Assembly (NCBI GenBank): GCA_020809425.1 | Contig: JAGGDC010000004.1 | Span: 186,001-250,000 of the forward strand | Source: Candidatus Synoicihabitans palmerolidicus | GTDB taxonomy: Bacteria; Verrucomicrobiota; Verrucomicrobiia; Opitutales; Opitutaceae | Reading direction: 5' to 3' | DNA length: 64,000 nt | Shown here: positions 18,783 to 27,631 of the stretch, one piece after another | How positions within the stretch are numbered: the first letter of the stretch is position 1 | Layout: each line of letters starts with the position of its first letter | Made by a program: the position numbers and the translations under genes | The notes under the pieces: model-generated | Told to the model about the DNA's origin: nothing | Databases searched by the model: none | The model's input: only the letters and a program-made list of their open reading frames with translations

Positions 18783-19148
18783 CTAACGTCTTTCTCGCTT
18801 CAACCCGCCGATTGCATTAGAGGCACTGAGGCGAAAGCAATCGCCCCGGGGGGGGCTCATTTCGCCGCCGCCAATAGCCTCCGTGGCAATCGCATCCCAC
18901 TCCGCCTCCAGCGACACCTCGCTACCTAACCGCGATTGACCCGCTCGGACATACCAATACCCCGCATTCCCCGCATCACCCTCTTTGCGATGCAGATAGG
19001 CGTGCATCCAATCACCCGCCGAACTAGCGGCGCGCTGCACTTCTTCGTGGGCCCGGTTCGAGTCCCCTCGAGCGTCGTGCCATAGCGCCAACAGCGCTCC
19101 ATCCACCTCCATCGGATCGGTCAATGCTTTGAAAGATGCAGGGTCCAT
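18783..19148 (-). CDS. Conserved hypothetical small protein
   Basis: The 121-residue soluble protein contains ALLALWHDARGDSNRAHEEVQ, DWMHAYLHRKEGDAGNAGYWY and SLEAEWDAI, which I recall as a family of uncharacterised small bacterial proteins with a helical-repeat look. The usual homologues end soon after LEAEW; here the tail beyond GGGEMSPPRGD follows a run of eight G (18848-18855 on the plus strand) and may be out of frame. ATG at 19148. It is divergent from nadC. Function unknown. Confidence 0.55.
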   Translation of the reverse strand: MDPASFKALTDPMEVDGALLALWHDARGDSNRAHEEVQRAASSAGDWMHAYLHRKEGDAGNAGYWYVRAGQSRLGSEVSLEAEWDAIATEAIGGGEMSPPRGDCFRLSASNAIGGLKRERR

Positions 19149-19249
19149 CTCATCAAAATGCCTCCGCGTCTACCCAACGCAACCCTTGCCCCACATGACG
19201 TTTCCGGTTTCACCATTCTCACCTTCTCGCTCATTAGCTTTTCAACTGC

Positions 19250-20170
19250 ATGTCCTCCGCCCTCTCCGATTCCCTGCTGCACCGTCTCACTTGGGAGGAT
19301 CTTGATCTCACCCATGTGCGCCGATTAATCGATATGGCCCGCGATGAAGACCTCGCCGGCCTCGGTCTGCGTCAACCTCCTCGCATGCCCGGCGACCACT
19401 CCACCGGGTGTCTCGATGCCCCCCCTCGCACCGCCAGCGCTCACCTTGTCGCCCGGCATGACATAACCGTCTGTGGCTTGCCCCTGCTTTCACTCATTCT
19501 CTCCGCTTACCGTGATCAAGCTTCCGTGCAGCTTCGCACCCGCGACGGCGCTCACCTGCGCCGAAGTGACACCCTCGCCACGTTTACGGGAGACCCACGC
19601 ACACTGCTTACCGCCGAACGCATCGTCCTCAATTTCCTACAACGTCTCTCCGGCATTGCCACCCTCACCCAGCGCTACGTCCAAGCCCTCGGCGAAGGTC
19701 GCACGCGTCTCCTCGATACGCGTAAAACGACCCCCGGTTACCGTATGCTCGAGAAATACGCCGTCGCCTGCGGCGGCGGTTGGAACCATCGCCTCGGTCT
19801 GTTCGACCGTGTCATGCTCAAGGATAACCACCTCGCTCTCCTCGGTTCGACCCACGACCTCGCCGCTGCCATCGACCGCGCCCGGCGCCACGCCCCCCTC
19901 CTTCCGGTCGAAGTCGAAGTCGACCGACTCGATCAGATCCCTCCCGTGCTCGAAGCAGGCACCGACGTCATCCTCCTGGACAATTTCCCTCCCGCCCGCC
20001 TCCGCCGCGCCCTCGATTTGATCAACGGTCGCGCCCTCACCGAGGCCAGCGGCGGTATCACCCTTGCCAAACTCCCGCACCTGGCCGGACTCGGCCTCGA
20101 TTTCATTTCCACCGGTGCCCTCATGCACCAGAGCAGCTGGGTCGATATCGGACTTGATTGGAACGCCTGA
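19250..20170 (+). CDS. nadC: Nicotinate-nucleotide pyrophosphorylase (carboxylating), quinolinate phosphoribosyltransferase
   Basis: NadC converts quinolinate and PRPP to nicotinate mononucleotide in de novo NAD synthesis. The motifs LDTRKTTPGYRMLEKYAVACGGG, LFDRVMLKDNH, VEVEVDRLDQ and the final FISTGALMH are diagnostic. The length, 306 residues, is slightly long because of a short N-terminal extension. It ends two bases before the birA ATG, so nadC and birA are probably translationally coupled in a cofactor operon with coaX. Confidence 0.95.
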   Translation: MSSALSDSLLHRLTWEDLDLTHVRRLIDMARDEDLAGLGLRQPPRMPGDHSTGCLDAPPRTASAHLVARHDITVCGLPLLSLILSAYRDQASVQLRTRDGAHLRRSDTLATFTGDPRTLLTAERIVLNFLQRLSGIATLTQRYVQALGEGRTRLLDTRKTTPGYRMLEKYAVACGGGWNHRLGLFDRVMLKDNHLALLGSTHDLAAAIDRARRHAPLLPVEVEVDRLDQIPPVLEAGTDVILLDNFPPARLRRALDLINGRALTEASGGITLAKLPHLAGLGLDFISTGALMHQSSWVDIGLDWNA

Positions 20171-20172
20171 GC

Positions 20173-21162
20173 ATGAAAATAACTCGCCCCGATCTCGTTA
20201 TCCTTCGCGCCCTGCTCGACGCTGGCGACGGCTTCGTCTCCGGGAACGACCTTGCCCAAGAAATCGGCGTCAGCCGCGTCGCCGTTTGGCAACACATGGA
20301 AAAATTGCGCGACCAGGGCTTCACGTTCGAAGCCGTCCGCTCGCGCGGCTACCAACTCACGGCCAAACCCTCCACCTTGAACGCCTTGCTCATCGAGGCC
20401 CGCCTGACCGCCGCTACGCCCTGCAGTATTGTTACCTTGGATACTGTCGACAGCACCAACGACGAGGCCATGCGCCGGGTCGGTCAAGGCGCCGCCACTC
20501 CGCTGGTGGTCATCGCGGGGGAGCAAACCAAAGGCCGCGGTCGTCTCGGCCGCCAATGGCTCAGCTCTCCCAATGGCAATCTCTACATCACGTTCGCTAC
20601 GCGTCCCGAAGTCGCCCCGGAACGCCTCGCCACCATCACCCCCTGGATCGGCGTCAATCTCTGCTCTCTTTTTGCTTCCTACTGCCGCATCGATCCTCAG
20701 ATTAAGTGGCCTAATGATATCCTCGTCGATGGTCGCAAAGCGGGTGGCATCCTCACCGAAGCCCGCATCGATGCCGACCGTATCCGCGACCTCGTGATCG
20801 GCTGTGGTCTCAACCTGCGCGCTCCCGCCGGGGGCTGGACCGGAGAACTCGCCGCTCGCGCCGTCGCCTTGGGTGAAGTCGCGGCCTCTCCCATCGACAT
20901 CAACCACTTCGCCTCCGCCGTCATCAGCCGCGTTCTCACCGCGTGCCAAGTCTTCCAAGACAATCTTCACACCACCGAACTCGCCAAGCTCTGGCAACGT
21001 TTCGACGCTCTGCGAGACCGCGATATCACCCTCCTTCACAGACGTGAAGAGGTCACTGGTCGCGCCGTGGGCATCGACCCCGATGGCTCTCTGATCTTGC
21101 GTCGACCCGATGGAACCCGCGGCCGGTTTCGTGCCGGTGCAGTCACCATTTCCAAGCGCTGA
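20173..21162 (+). CDS. birA: Biotin-[acetyl-CoA-carboxylase] ligase / biotin operon repressor
   Basis: The N-terminal winged helix-turn-helix (about residues 5-60, NDLAQEIGVSRVAVWQHMEKL) suggests a repressor-type BirA. The ligase domain has GRGRLGRQWLSSPNGNLYITF (biotinyl-AMP loop), IKWPNDILVDGRKAGGIL and IGCGLNL. It ends with the usual SH3-like C-terminal domain (FRAGAVTISKR). The start is ATG 20173; TTG 20158 is in frame but would overlap nadC. It is intact with 329 residues. Confidence 0.94.
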   Translation: MKITRPDLVILRALLDAGDGFVSGNDLAQEIGVSRVAVWQHMEKLRDQGFTFEAVRSRGYQLTAKPSTLNALLIEARLTAATPCSIVTLDTVDSTNDEAMRRVGQGAATPLVVIAGEQTKGRGRLGRQWLSSPNGNLYITFATRPEVAPERLATITPWIGVNLCSLFASYCRIDPQIKWPNDILVDGRKAGGILTEARIDADRIRDLVIGCGLNLRAPAGGWTGELAARAVALGEVAASPIDINHFASAVISRVLTACQVFQDNLHTTELAKLWQRFDALRDRDITLLHRREEVTGRAVGIDPDGSLILRRPDGTRGRFRAGAVTISKR

Positions 21163-21188
21163 AGCGTCCCCTTTTTCGACTCTCCATC

Positions 21189-22004
21189 GTGTCATCGATT
21201 TCTCCACCTGCCTCCTCGTCCTCCGATACACCCGCGAACTTGCTCGCCTGTATCGACATAGGAAATACGCACGCGCACTGGGGCCTGCTTCCGACCGGGG
21301 GGCTCACGGCTGCGCTCGTCAGCGGGGATGTTTCCACCACCATCGAGGACCTTCTGCCTCAACTTAGCGACGCCATCCGCGTCCACGGCCCCATCATCGG
21401 AGTCGCCGTCTGCAGCGTGGTGCCCTCCGCCACTCCTCGCGCGCACGCCGCCCTCGCGCCGCTCGGAGTGCCGGTCTGGCAACTCACCCATCTCTCCAAT
21501 CTCGGCGGCCCCATCACTTACCCCACTCCTCACGAGATCGGCCACGACCGCTTGGCCAATACCGCCGGAGCCGCCGCGCTGAGCGCCGTCCCCGCCATCG
21601 TCATCGACTTGGGCACCGCCGTGACTTTCGACATCATCACCCGTCGGGGGGGGTACGAGGGCGGGATCATTGCCCCCGGCCCCGCCCTCATGACGCGCTA
21701 CCTGCACCAACACACCGCCCAATTACCTCTCGTCGAAGACGTCGTCACTCCTGTCCTGTCCGCCATCGGCAAATCCACGGTCGAGGCCATGCGCATCGGT
21801 GCAGTGCTTGGTTTCACGGGACTTCTGCAAGCCTGTCTCGATCGGGTCGAATCGGATCTCGCCGCCGCCGGGGAATCCCCCGCCCAGGTTTTGACCTGCG
21901 GCGGTGCCTCCCCCGTCGTCACCGGCCGCCTCCGCCAACCCACCACCGATGTGCCCGACCTCACCCTCCGTGGCCTCGCCGCCGCCTGGCTCTTGAACGC
22001 CTGA
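21189..22004 (+). CDS. coaX: Type III pantothenate kinase
   Basis: CoaX phosphorylates pantothenate in the first step of coenzyme A synthesis. The ASKHA-fold motifs are visible: CIDIGNTHAHWG near the N-terminus, PHEIGHDRLANTAG, VIDLGTAVTFDII and GGIIAPGPALM, then LTCGGASPV. The usual Gly-Ala-Asp-Arg reads Gly-His-Asp-Arg. The start is GTG 21189, 26 bp after birA. A run of eight G at about 21645 is kept in frame. It is intact with 271 residues. Confidence 0.92.
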   Translation: MSSISPPASSSSDTPANLLACIDIGNTHAHWGLLPTGGLTAALVSGDVSTTIEDLLPQLSDAIRVHGPIIGVAVCSVVPSATPRAHAALAPLGVPVWQLTHLSNLGGPITYPTPHEIGHDRLANTAGAAALSAVPAIVIDLGTAVTFDIITRRGGYEGGIIAPGPALMTRYLHQHTAQLPLVEDVVTPVLSAIGKSTVEAMRIGAVLGFTGLLQACLDRVESDLAAAGESPAQVLTCGGASPVVTGRLRQPTTDVPDLTLRGLAAAWLLNA

Positions 22005-22127
22005 GCCCGTTCAGGAGACTGATCTGGCTCCAAATTCGATTTTCCCGATCATATACCGATGACACGCTTTGCCTATCTATTGTTGGTGTGTTTCGTTCCA
22101 TTGTCCATTCCGCTCTAGCCCTGATAC

Positions 22128-23126
22128 ATGTCTGAAACCACTCCCGCCATCGTTGTTGAAAATCTGGTCAAAGCCTACGCAGGCGTGACGACCGTGAACA
22201 ATATCAGCTTCAACGTCGGCCAAGGTGAGATTCTCGGCTTCCTCGGCCCCAACGGCGCGGGCAAATCCACCACCATGCAGGTACTCACCGGATTCCTGCC
22301 CGCCTCATCCGGCAACGTCGAAATTTGTGGTCACTCCGTCGCGGCCGAAACCGGCGAGGTCAAACGCCTCATCGGTTACATGCCCGAAAACAACCCGCTC
22401 CCCGAGGACATGCGAGTGGTCGAATATCTCTACTACCGCGGCCGCCTCAAGGAAATGACCCGCCGCAAACTGGGTCAACGCATCGACGAACTCCTCGAGC
22501 TCTGCGACCTCAAACGCGTGCGGCACCGCATTATCGGCAAACTCTCCAAAGGTTTCCGTCAACGGATCGGTATTGCGGAGGCCATCCTCGCCGAGCCTCC
22601 CGTCATCATCATGGACGAGCCCACCATCGGCCTCGACCCCCACCAAATCCTCATCGTGCGCGATCTCATCGCCCGTCTGCGCGGCCGCATGACCGTCATC
22701 ATCTCTTCGCATATTTTGCCCGAAATCGAAATGACCTGCGACCGGGTTCTCATCATCAACCAGGGGCGCGTCGTGGCGGCCGGCGAACCCGCGGCCCTCA
22801 AACGCGAAATTCTCGGCCGCGCCCGCTATCATCTCGAACTCACCGGCGACAGCGCCTACCTCGCCAGCGTCCTTTCCCAAATCGACCCGTCCTTCCAAAT
22901 CACCTCCGAGACCACCCCCGGTGCCGACGGCTTCCGGGCTTTCGAACTGAGCAACGGTCATGATTCCGATTGCAGCGAATCTCTCCTCAAAGCCATCGCC
23001 TCTGACGACCGTTTTCGACTCCGCTCTTTGAGCCGCGCCCAACCCACCCTCGAAGACGTCTTCCTCGCCGCGACCAAACGCAGTTGGGACATCCTTGATC
23101 GAGCGCCCGCCGATCCTAAAAGCTGA
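22128..23126 (+). CDS. ABC transporter ATP-binding protein (GldA-like)
   Basis: The protein carries Walker A GPNGAGKST, the Q-loop IGYMPENNPLPEDM, the signature LSKGFRQRIGIAEAIL (Lys for the usual Gly before Gly-Phe, as in GldA-type proteins) and Walker B VIIMDEPTIGLDPHQ. It is followed by a 100-residue C-terminal domain ending in a DVFLAAT motif. The next genes are an ABC-2 permease, a GldG-like protein and a DUF4340 protein, an arrangement known from many Gram-negative lineages with unclear substrate. It is intact. Confidence 0.9.
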   Translation: MSETTPAIVVENLVKAYAGVTTVNNISFNVGQGEILGFLGPNGAGKSTTMQVLTGFLPASSGNVEICGHSVAAETGEVKRLIGYMPENNPLPEDMRVVEYLYYRGRLKEMTRRKLGQRIDELLELCDLKRVRHRIIGKLSKGFRQRIGIAEAILAEPPVIIMDEPTIGLDPHQILIVRDLIARLRGRMTVIISSHILPEIEMTCDRVLIINQGRVVAAGEPAALKREILGRARYHLELTGDSAYLASVLSQIDPSFQITSETTPGADGFRAFELSNGHDSDCSESLLKAIASDDRFRLRSLSRAQPTLEDVFLAATKRSWDILDRAPADPKS

Positions 23127-23225
23127 CATGAATTCACCCATGCCGAGCCTAGGTCCACATGCTCTCGTTCCCTGCGCGGTTACGCACTTTTTCGCCTTCA
23201 AGCGATTCATCCATCCTCTGATCCC

Positions 23226-23987
23226 ATGCGCCACTTCCTGACCATCCTCGGCCACGAAATCCGCATGCTGTTGGTGAGCCCCAGCACCTATATCGCGGCG
23301 GTCATTTTTCTCGCCTTCATGGGCTTCATCTTCGCCGGCATTCTGACTGAATTTGCCACCGCCCCGCAGGACAACTCCCCCGCCGTCTCCTTCTTTGAAC
23401 TCTTCTGGGTTCCCGTCATCTTCATCGTCCCTTTGCTCACCATGAAAAGCATCTCCGCGGAACATCGGCTCGGCACTCTCGAAATCTTGCTCACCACGCC
23501 GATCAGCACCGCCGAGGTCGTGCTCGGCAAATACGGCGCCGCTTATTTTCTCTACACGAGTCTTTGGACCGGCACCGCCGGGTTCTTCTACATTCTCCAT
23601 CGCTTCACTCACGATGCCTTTCTCCTAGATATGGGTCCCCTCATCGGCGGCTACGTCTTCATCGCCGTTTCCGGTCTCTTCTTCGTCGCCATCGGCATCT
23701 TCGCCAGCTCGCTCTCCCGCAACCAAGCGGTCGCCGGTATCCTCGGCGTCGTCATGCTCTTCGGTCTTATCATTGGTACCCAACTCCTGACCGGTCTCAG
23801 CGCCCTCAATTTGGAGATTTTCGCCCCCCTCAAATCCGGTATCGAATACGCCCGCGTCTTCACCCACCTCGACGACTTTAGTCGCGGCATTATCGATGTC
23901 CGCCAACTGCTCTTCTACCTCAGCGGCACCACCCTCACCCTCATTTTCAGCATCCTCGGCCTCGAGGCCAAACTGCTGCACAGCTGA
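23226..23987 (+). CDS. ABC-2 permease (GldF-like)
   Basis: The 253-residue protein has about six TM segments. The first is STYIAAVIFLAFMGFIFAG, and SAEHRLGTLEILLTTPIS is the typical cytoplasmic loop of GldF-like permeases. It ends only two bases before the next ATG, so it is coupled to the GldG-like gene. Together with the ATPase upstream it would form the exporter core in the inner membrane. Confidence 0.9.
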   Translation: MRHFLTILGHEIRMLLVSPSTYIAAVIFLAFMGFIFAGILTEFATAPQDNSPAVSFFELFWVPVIFIVPLLTMKSISAEHRLGTLEILLTTPISTAEVVLGKYGAAYFLYTSLWTGTAGFFYILHRFTHDAFLLDMGPLIGGYVFIAVSGLFFVAIGIFASSLSRNQAVAGILGVVMLFGLIIGTQLLTGLSALNLEIFAPLKSGIEYARVFTHLDDFSRGIIDVRQLLFYLSGTTLTLIFSILGLEAKLLHS

Positions 23988-23989
23988 CC

Positions 23990-25495
23990 ATGACCGCCCG
24001 CAACAGTTTCGCCATCGCTCGCTGGCGCCGGACCATCAATCTGGTCCTGCAAGCCGTGCTATGCCTCACCCTCTTTGGCGGGCTCAACTACCTCGCCCTC
24101 CATCACGGCGGTCGCTGGGATCTGACCAACCACCGGCGCCACACCCTGTCCGAAGAAACCAAGGCATACCTGCGTGACCTCGACCAGCCCGTCCGCCTCA
24201 TCGTCACCATCGATCCCAACACCACCGACCCCGACATCGCTCAAGCCAATCGTGACACCCGGGGTCTTCTGCGCGAATACACCAACGCTACCTCCCACAA
24301 AACCTCCTCCCAAGGCCCCTCCGGCCGCATCACGGTTGAGGAACTCGATATCTACCACAACCAACGCGAAGCCGAACAACTCCAAATCGACCAGCCCAAC
24401 GTCGTCCTCGCTCTCTGCAACGGTCAACGCAAGGTCATCCCGCTCTCCGATTTTTACGAAACCGAGGAACACGTTGCCGTAGCCTTCCGCGGGGAACAGG
24501 TGGTCACTTCAGCCATCCTAAGTGTTTCCAGCCCCGATCGCCCCCACATCTACTTCCTGGCCGGTCACGGAGAAATGCGCCCGGATGACATCGATGCCAA
24601 CCGCGGACTCTCCGTCTTCGCGGCGGAACTCCGACTGCGTAACCTTGAAATCAGCGCAGAGGACCTTTCCAAAATCAAGGCCGTTCCCGACGACGCCGCC
24701 TTGGTCGTCATCGCCGCCCCGCAAGGTCGCTACGATCCATTCGAAATCGATGTCCTCCGTCGCTACCTCTCCGATCGTGCGGGCCGCATCCTCATTTTGC
24801 TTCCGCCCGTTATCCGCCACGGCCTGGACGACCTGCTCTACGAGTGGGGTCTCGTCGCCGACGACGTCATCATTGCCGAACCGGACCCCGCCAATGTCAC
24901 CGCTCAAAATGACCTGCGCATCGCTAGTTTTCTGCCCCACCCCATCACTCAGCCCCTGATCAACAATGTGTTACCCATCTTCCTCGGCCTTTCGCGGGTA
25001 GTCCGTCCCGACCCAGGGCGCCCTCTCGATAACTCCCTGCTAGCCAATGTACTCGCCGCCACTTCCGAAACCGCCTGGGGCGAGCGGGACTACCGTCAAC
25101 GCAACGTCGCCTACAACCCAGGCATCGACCTCAAAGGGCTCGTCGGCGTTGACCCCGTCAATCGCTTGGGAATAATCGCCTCCTCCGAACGGATCACCCC
25201 GCCCAAAGACCTGCCGTTCTCCGTGCCCGGCGGCCGTATGGTCCTCTTCGGAAACGCCGACTTCCTCGCCAACAACCGTGTCAAAGCCCTCGGCAACCTC
25301 GCCATAGGGCTCAATTCCGTCGAATGGTGCATTGATCGTGACGTGCAGCTCAACACCCTGCCTCGCCCCATCGAACACTACCAAATCAACCTTAGTCAGG
25401 CCGACCTCGGTCGCCTGCGCATCAGCCTGCTCTTCATCCTTCCTGGTCTCGCCGCCCTGTTTGGTCTTGTCGTCTACTGGACCCGCCGCAGCTAG
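23990..25495 (+). CDS. GldG-like ABC transporter auxiliary protein
   Basis: One N-terminal TM helix (about 18-36) precedes the periplasmic segment, which begins with the typical WDLTNHRRHTLSEETKAYLRDLDQPVRL. The GldG/DUF-type domain contains FLAGHGEMRPDD and GRILILLPPV. A second TM helix (about 475-495, LLFILPGLAALFGLVVYW) closes the protein. At 501 residues it is of normal size. It has no ATPase or enzyme motif and probably couples the exporter to a periplasmic substrate. Confidence 0.87.
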   Translation: MTARNSFAIARWRRTINLVLQAVLCLTLFGGLNYLALHHGGRWDLTNHRRHTLSEETKAYLRDLDQPVRLIVTIDPNTTDPDIAQANRDTRGLLREYTNATSHKTSSQGPSGRITVEELDIYHNQREAEQLQIDQPNVVLALCNGQRKVIPLSDFYETEEHVAVAFRGEQVVTSAILSVSSPDRPHIYFLAGHGEMRPDDIDANRGLSVFAAELRLRNLEISAEDLSKIKAVPDDAALVVIAAPQGRYDPFEIDVLRRYLSDRAGRILILLPPVIRHGLDDLLYEWGLVADDVIIAEPDPANVTAQNDLRIASFLPHPITQPLINNVLPIFLGLSRVVRPDPGRPLDNSLLANVLAATSETAWGERDYRQRNVAYNPGIDLKGLVGVDPVNRLGIIASSERITPPKDLPFSVPGGRMVLFGNADFLANNRVKALGNLAIGLNSVEWCIDRDVQLNTLPRPIEHYQINLSQADLGRLRISLLFILPGLAALFGLVVYWTRRS

Positions 25496-25523
25496 GTCCT
25501 CTTCCCGTTCCCTGCTTCCCGCC

Positions 25524-27554
25524 ATGCGCACGAAAGTCACGCTCATCCTCGTTTTTATCAACATCGCGCTATTCTTCTTCATCTTCGGCTTTGAGCGCAA
25601 AGGGCGCACCGAGGAATTTGCCCTCGACGCCCGGAGTCGCGTTCTCGGCCCGGAGACCGCGAATATCCAAACCCTCTCCATCACAGGTCCCAGCCTCGTT
25701 GCTCCCATAACTCTGCACCGCACCGGAGTATCTTGGCAGATCATGTCTCCTTATGAGTGGCCCGCGAATCCCTTCGCCATGAGTCGAATCCTTTCCGAAC
25801 TGCAGTTCCTGGAACACGAAACCAGCTTCCCCGTCTATAATCTAAGCGCCACCGACATATCACTCGCCGACTACGGTCTCGCCGAGCCGACTCTGAGTGT
25901 AAGCTTCAGCTCCGCTGCCGATACATCCTCTGAATCCGCCCCCATCACGACGCTCGCCATCGGTAAAAAAACCGAGATCGGCAATCGGCTCTATGTCCTT
26001 TCGCCCGACGGTAAACGTATCCACGTCGTGTCACAATCCCTCTCCAATGCCCTCGCCCTCGACCTGAATCAACTGCGCGCCGCCAAGTGCTTCACCATCC
26101 CCGTCTACCAAATCCGCGCCCTCAACATTCAAAACGCCAGCCCCGCCAACATCCGTGTCCGCCTGCGCCGTGAAGGCAACCGCTGGTCCTTCGAGTCCCC
26201 TATCGTCACCCGCGCCTCCACCACCGCCACTGAAACCGCACTCACGAGTCTCATTTCCCTTCAAACCAGTAATTTTATCGGTTCTCCGGCCACTGAGCCT
26301 GATATCGTCGCCGTCGCTGGCACCAACACTCCCGGGCTTCGTATTACGCTCGAGAGCACCAACCGCCGCGAAACCTTGCTCATCGGCAATCCCATCGGTG
26401 AAACCGCCATTCCCTCCGACACCGCCGTCCTGCCGGACCACAAATTCTACGCGCGCATGGAGGATCGAGATGCAATCTTCACCATCATCCTGCCCCACGC
26501 TCTCAACACAAAATTGCGTAACGCTCAACGCGAACTGCGCGACCCCTTGGTGCTTGATCTCGCCAATCGCGTTGTCGACACCGTTACACTCTCCGCCCCC
26601 GGCCGGGGCGAAGTCGTGCTGCAAAAACTGGAATCCACTCTTGGCGAGACCGAGGGAACCCTTCCCACCTGGCAAATCGTGCAACGCGACAGCACTGGAA
26701 CTGTGCGCCAACCCGCAGATCGCGACGTCGTCGAAGGCCAACTCCTCCGCGATCTCACCCAGCTGCGCGCCACGACCTTTGAACGCGACGTGCCCACCAA
26801 AGCCGAACTCGAGACGTGGGGCCTGACCAGCCCCGACCGCACTATTTCCCTGTCGTTTGAACCCGAGGTCGGCACCAATATCGGCGCCGGAGAGGCTACC
26901 CTGCTCATCGGCACCGACCAAGCCGGAGACCGCGCTTTCGCCAAACTCCAACGCCAAACATTCGTTTACGGGATCGATCGTGCCGTCCTCGCAGCCATCC
27001 CGGTTGATCCGTTGCACTACCGCCAACGGGTCCTGCGCGACCTCCCCGAGGGGGCCCGCCTCATCGGCATTACTCTACGCGACCTCAACACCTCCCCCTC
27101 CACGCTCATCTATTCTCACGAACTCGCCGCCAACGAGACCTGGGCCGACGTGTTTGCTCACTCTCCCATCGCCCAGCGCAGCGCCCTCGCTGATCTGCGC
27201 CAATCATTGCGCATTCTCAAAGCCCAGCGGTTCATCCAAGACCAATTCACCGATACTGTCATCGTCAACGGCGAGACTCGTGGTTGGCGTTTCCGTCTCG
27301 ACGCCAAATTGTCGCTCACCGGAGATAGCGACGAACAAATCGTCGATTCCACCCTGTTTATCGCCGACCGCGACGGCGGCGACCTCCAGCTGGTCGGCAC
27401 CTCGGAGTTCAACGTAATCTACGAAGCCCCCCAGCCATTCATCGATGCCATCTGGACCCTCAGCTATGCGCCGCGTGATCCTGGCCCCATCGAATTCACC
27501 ACGCCCCCCCCCGGCGCAGAAGATCCTCCCGCTGAAACGACGCCCACCCCGTGA
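25524..27554 (+). CDS. DUF4340 domain-containing membrane-anchored protein
   Basis: The 676-residue protein has one N-terminal TM helix (about 4-22, VTLILVFINIALFFFIF). The remainder is periplasmic beta-rich sequence with repeated blocks of the form SLADYGLAEPTLSVSF, ETWGLTSPDRTISLSF and LGLxxP-like units. These are typical of DUF4340 proteins found next to Gld-like exporters. ATG at 25524 lies 28 bp after the upstream gene. The C-terminal tail is proline-rich. It is intact. The function is unknown; it probably acts with the exporter. Confidence 0.83.
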   Translation: MRTKVTLILVFINIALFFFIFGFERKGRTEEFALDARSRVLGPETANIQTLSITGPSLVAPITLHRTGVSWQIMSPYEWPANPFAMSRILSELQFLEHETSFPVYNLSATDISLADYGLAEPTLSVSFSSAADTSSESAPITTLAIGKKTEIGNRLYVLSPDGKRIHVVSQSLSNALALDLNQLRAAKCFTIPVYQIRALNIQNASPANIRVRLRREGNRWSFESPIVTRASTTATETALTSLISLQTSNFIGSPATEPDIVAVAGTNTPGLRITLESTNRRETLLIGNPIGETAIPSDTAVLPDHKFYARMEDRDAIFTIILPHALNTKLRNAQRELRDPLVLDLANRVVDTVTLSAPGRGEVVLQKLESTLGETEGTLPTWQIVQRDSTGTVRQPADRDVVEGQLLRDLTQLRATTFERDVPTKAELETWGLTSPDRTISLSFEPEVGTNIGAGEATLLIGTDQAGDRAFAKLQRQTFVYGIDRAVLAAIPVDPLHYRQRVLRDLPEGARLIGITLRDLNTSPSTLIYSHELAANETWADVFAHSPIAQRSALADLRQSLRILKAQRFIQDQFTDTVIVNGETRGWRFRLDAKLSLTGDSDEQIVDSTLFIADRDGGDLQLVGTSEFNVIYEAPQPFIDAIWTLSYAPRDPGPIEFTTPPPGAEDPPAETTPTP

Positions 27555-27631
27555 TGCACTGCTGCTTTCACCTGTTTCGGCTTTTCGCATCTTAGCTTTC
27601 TCGCTCCTTCTATCAAGATATCCCGCCCACG

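Noticed and set aside
19025..19060. GGTTCGAGTCC resembling a tRNA T-loop
   Set aside because: It lies inside the hypothetical minus-strand gene and no matching acceptor, D or anticodon arm could be built around it.
22305..23612. Long antisense open frame of 435 codons opposite the GldA/GldF-like genes
   Set aside because: It is a GC-bias shadow rich in Gly, Asp and Glu with no domain; the plus-strand genes have clear motifs.
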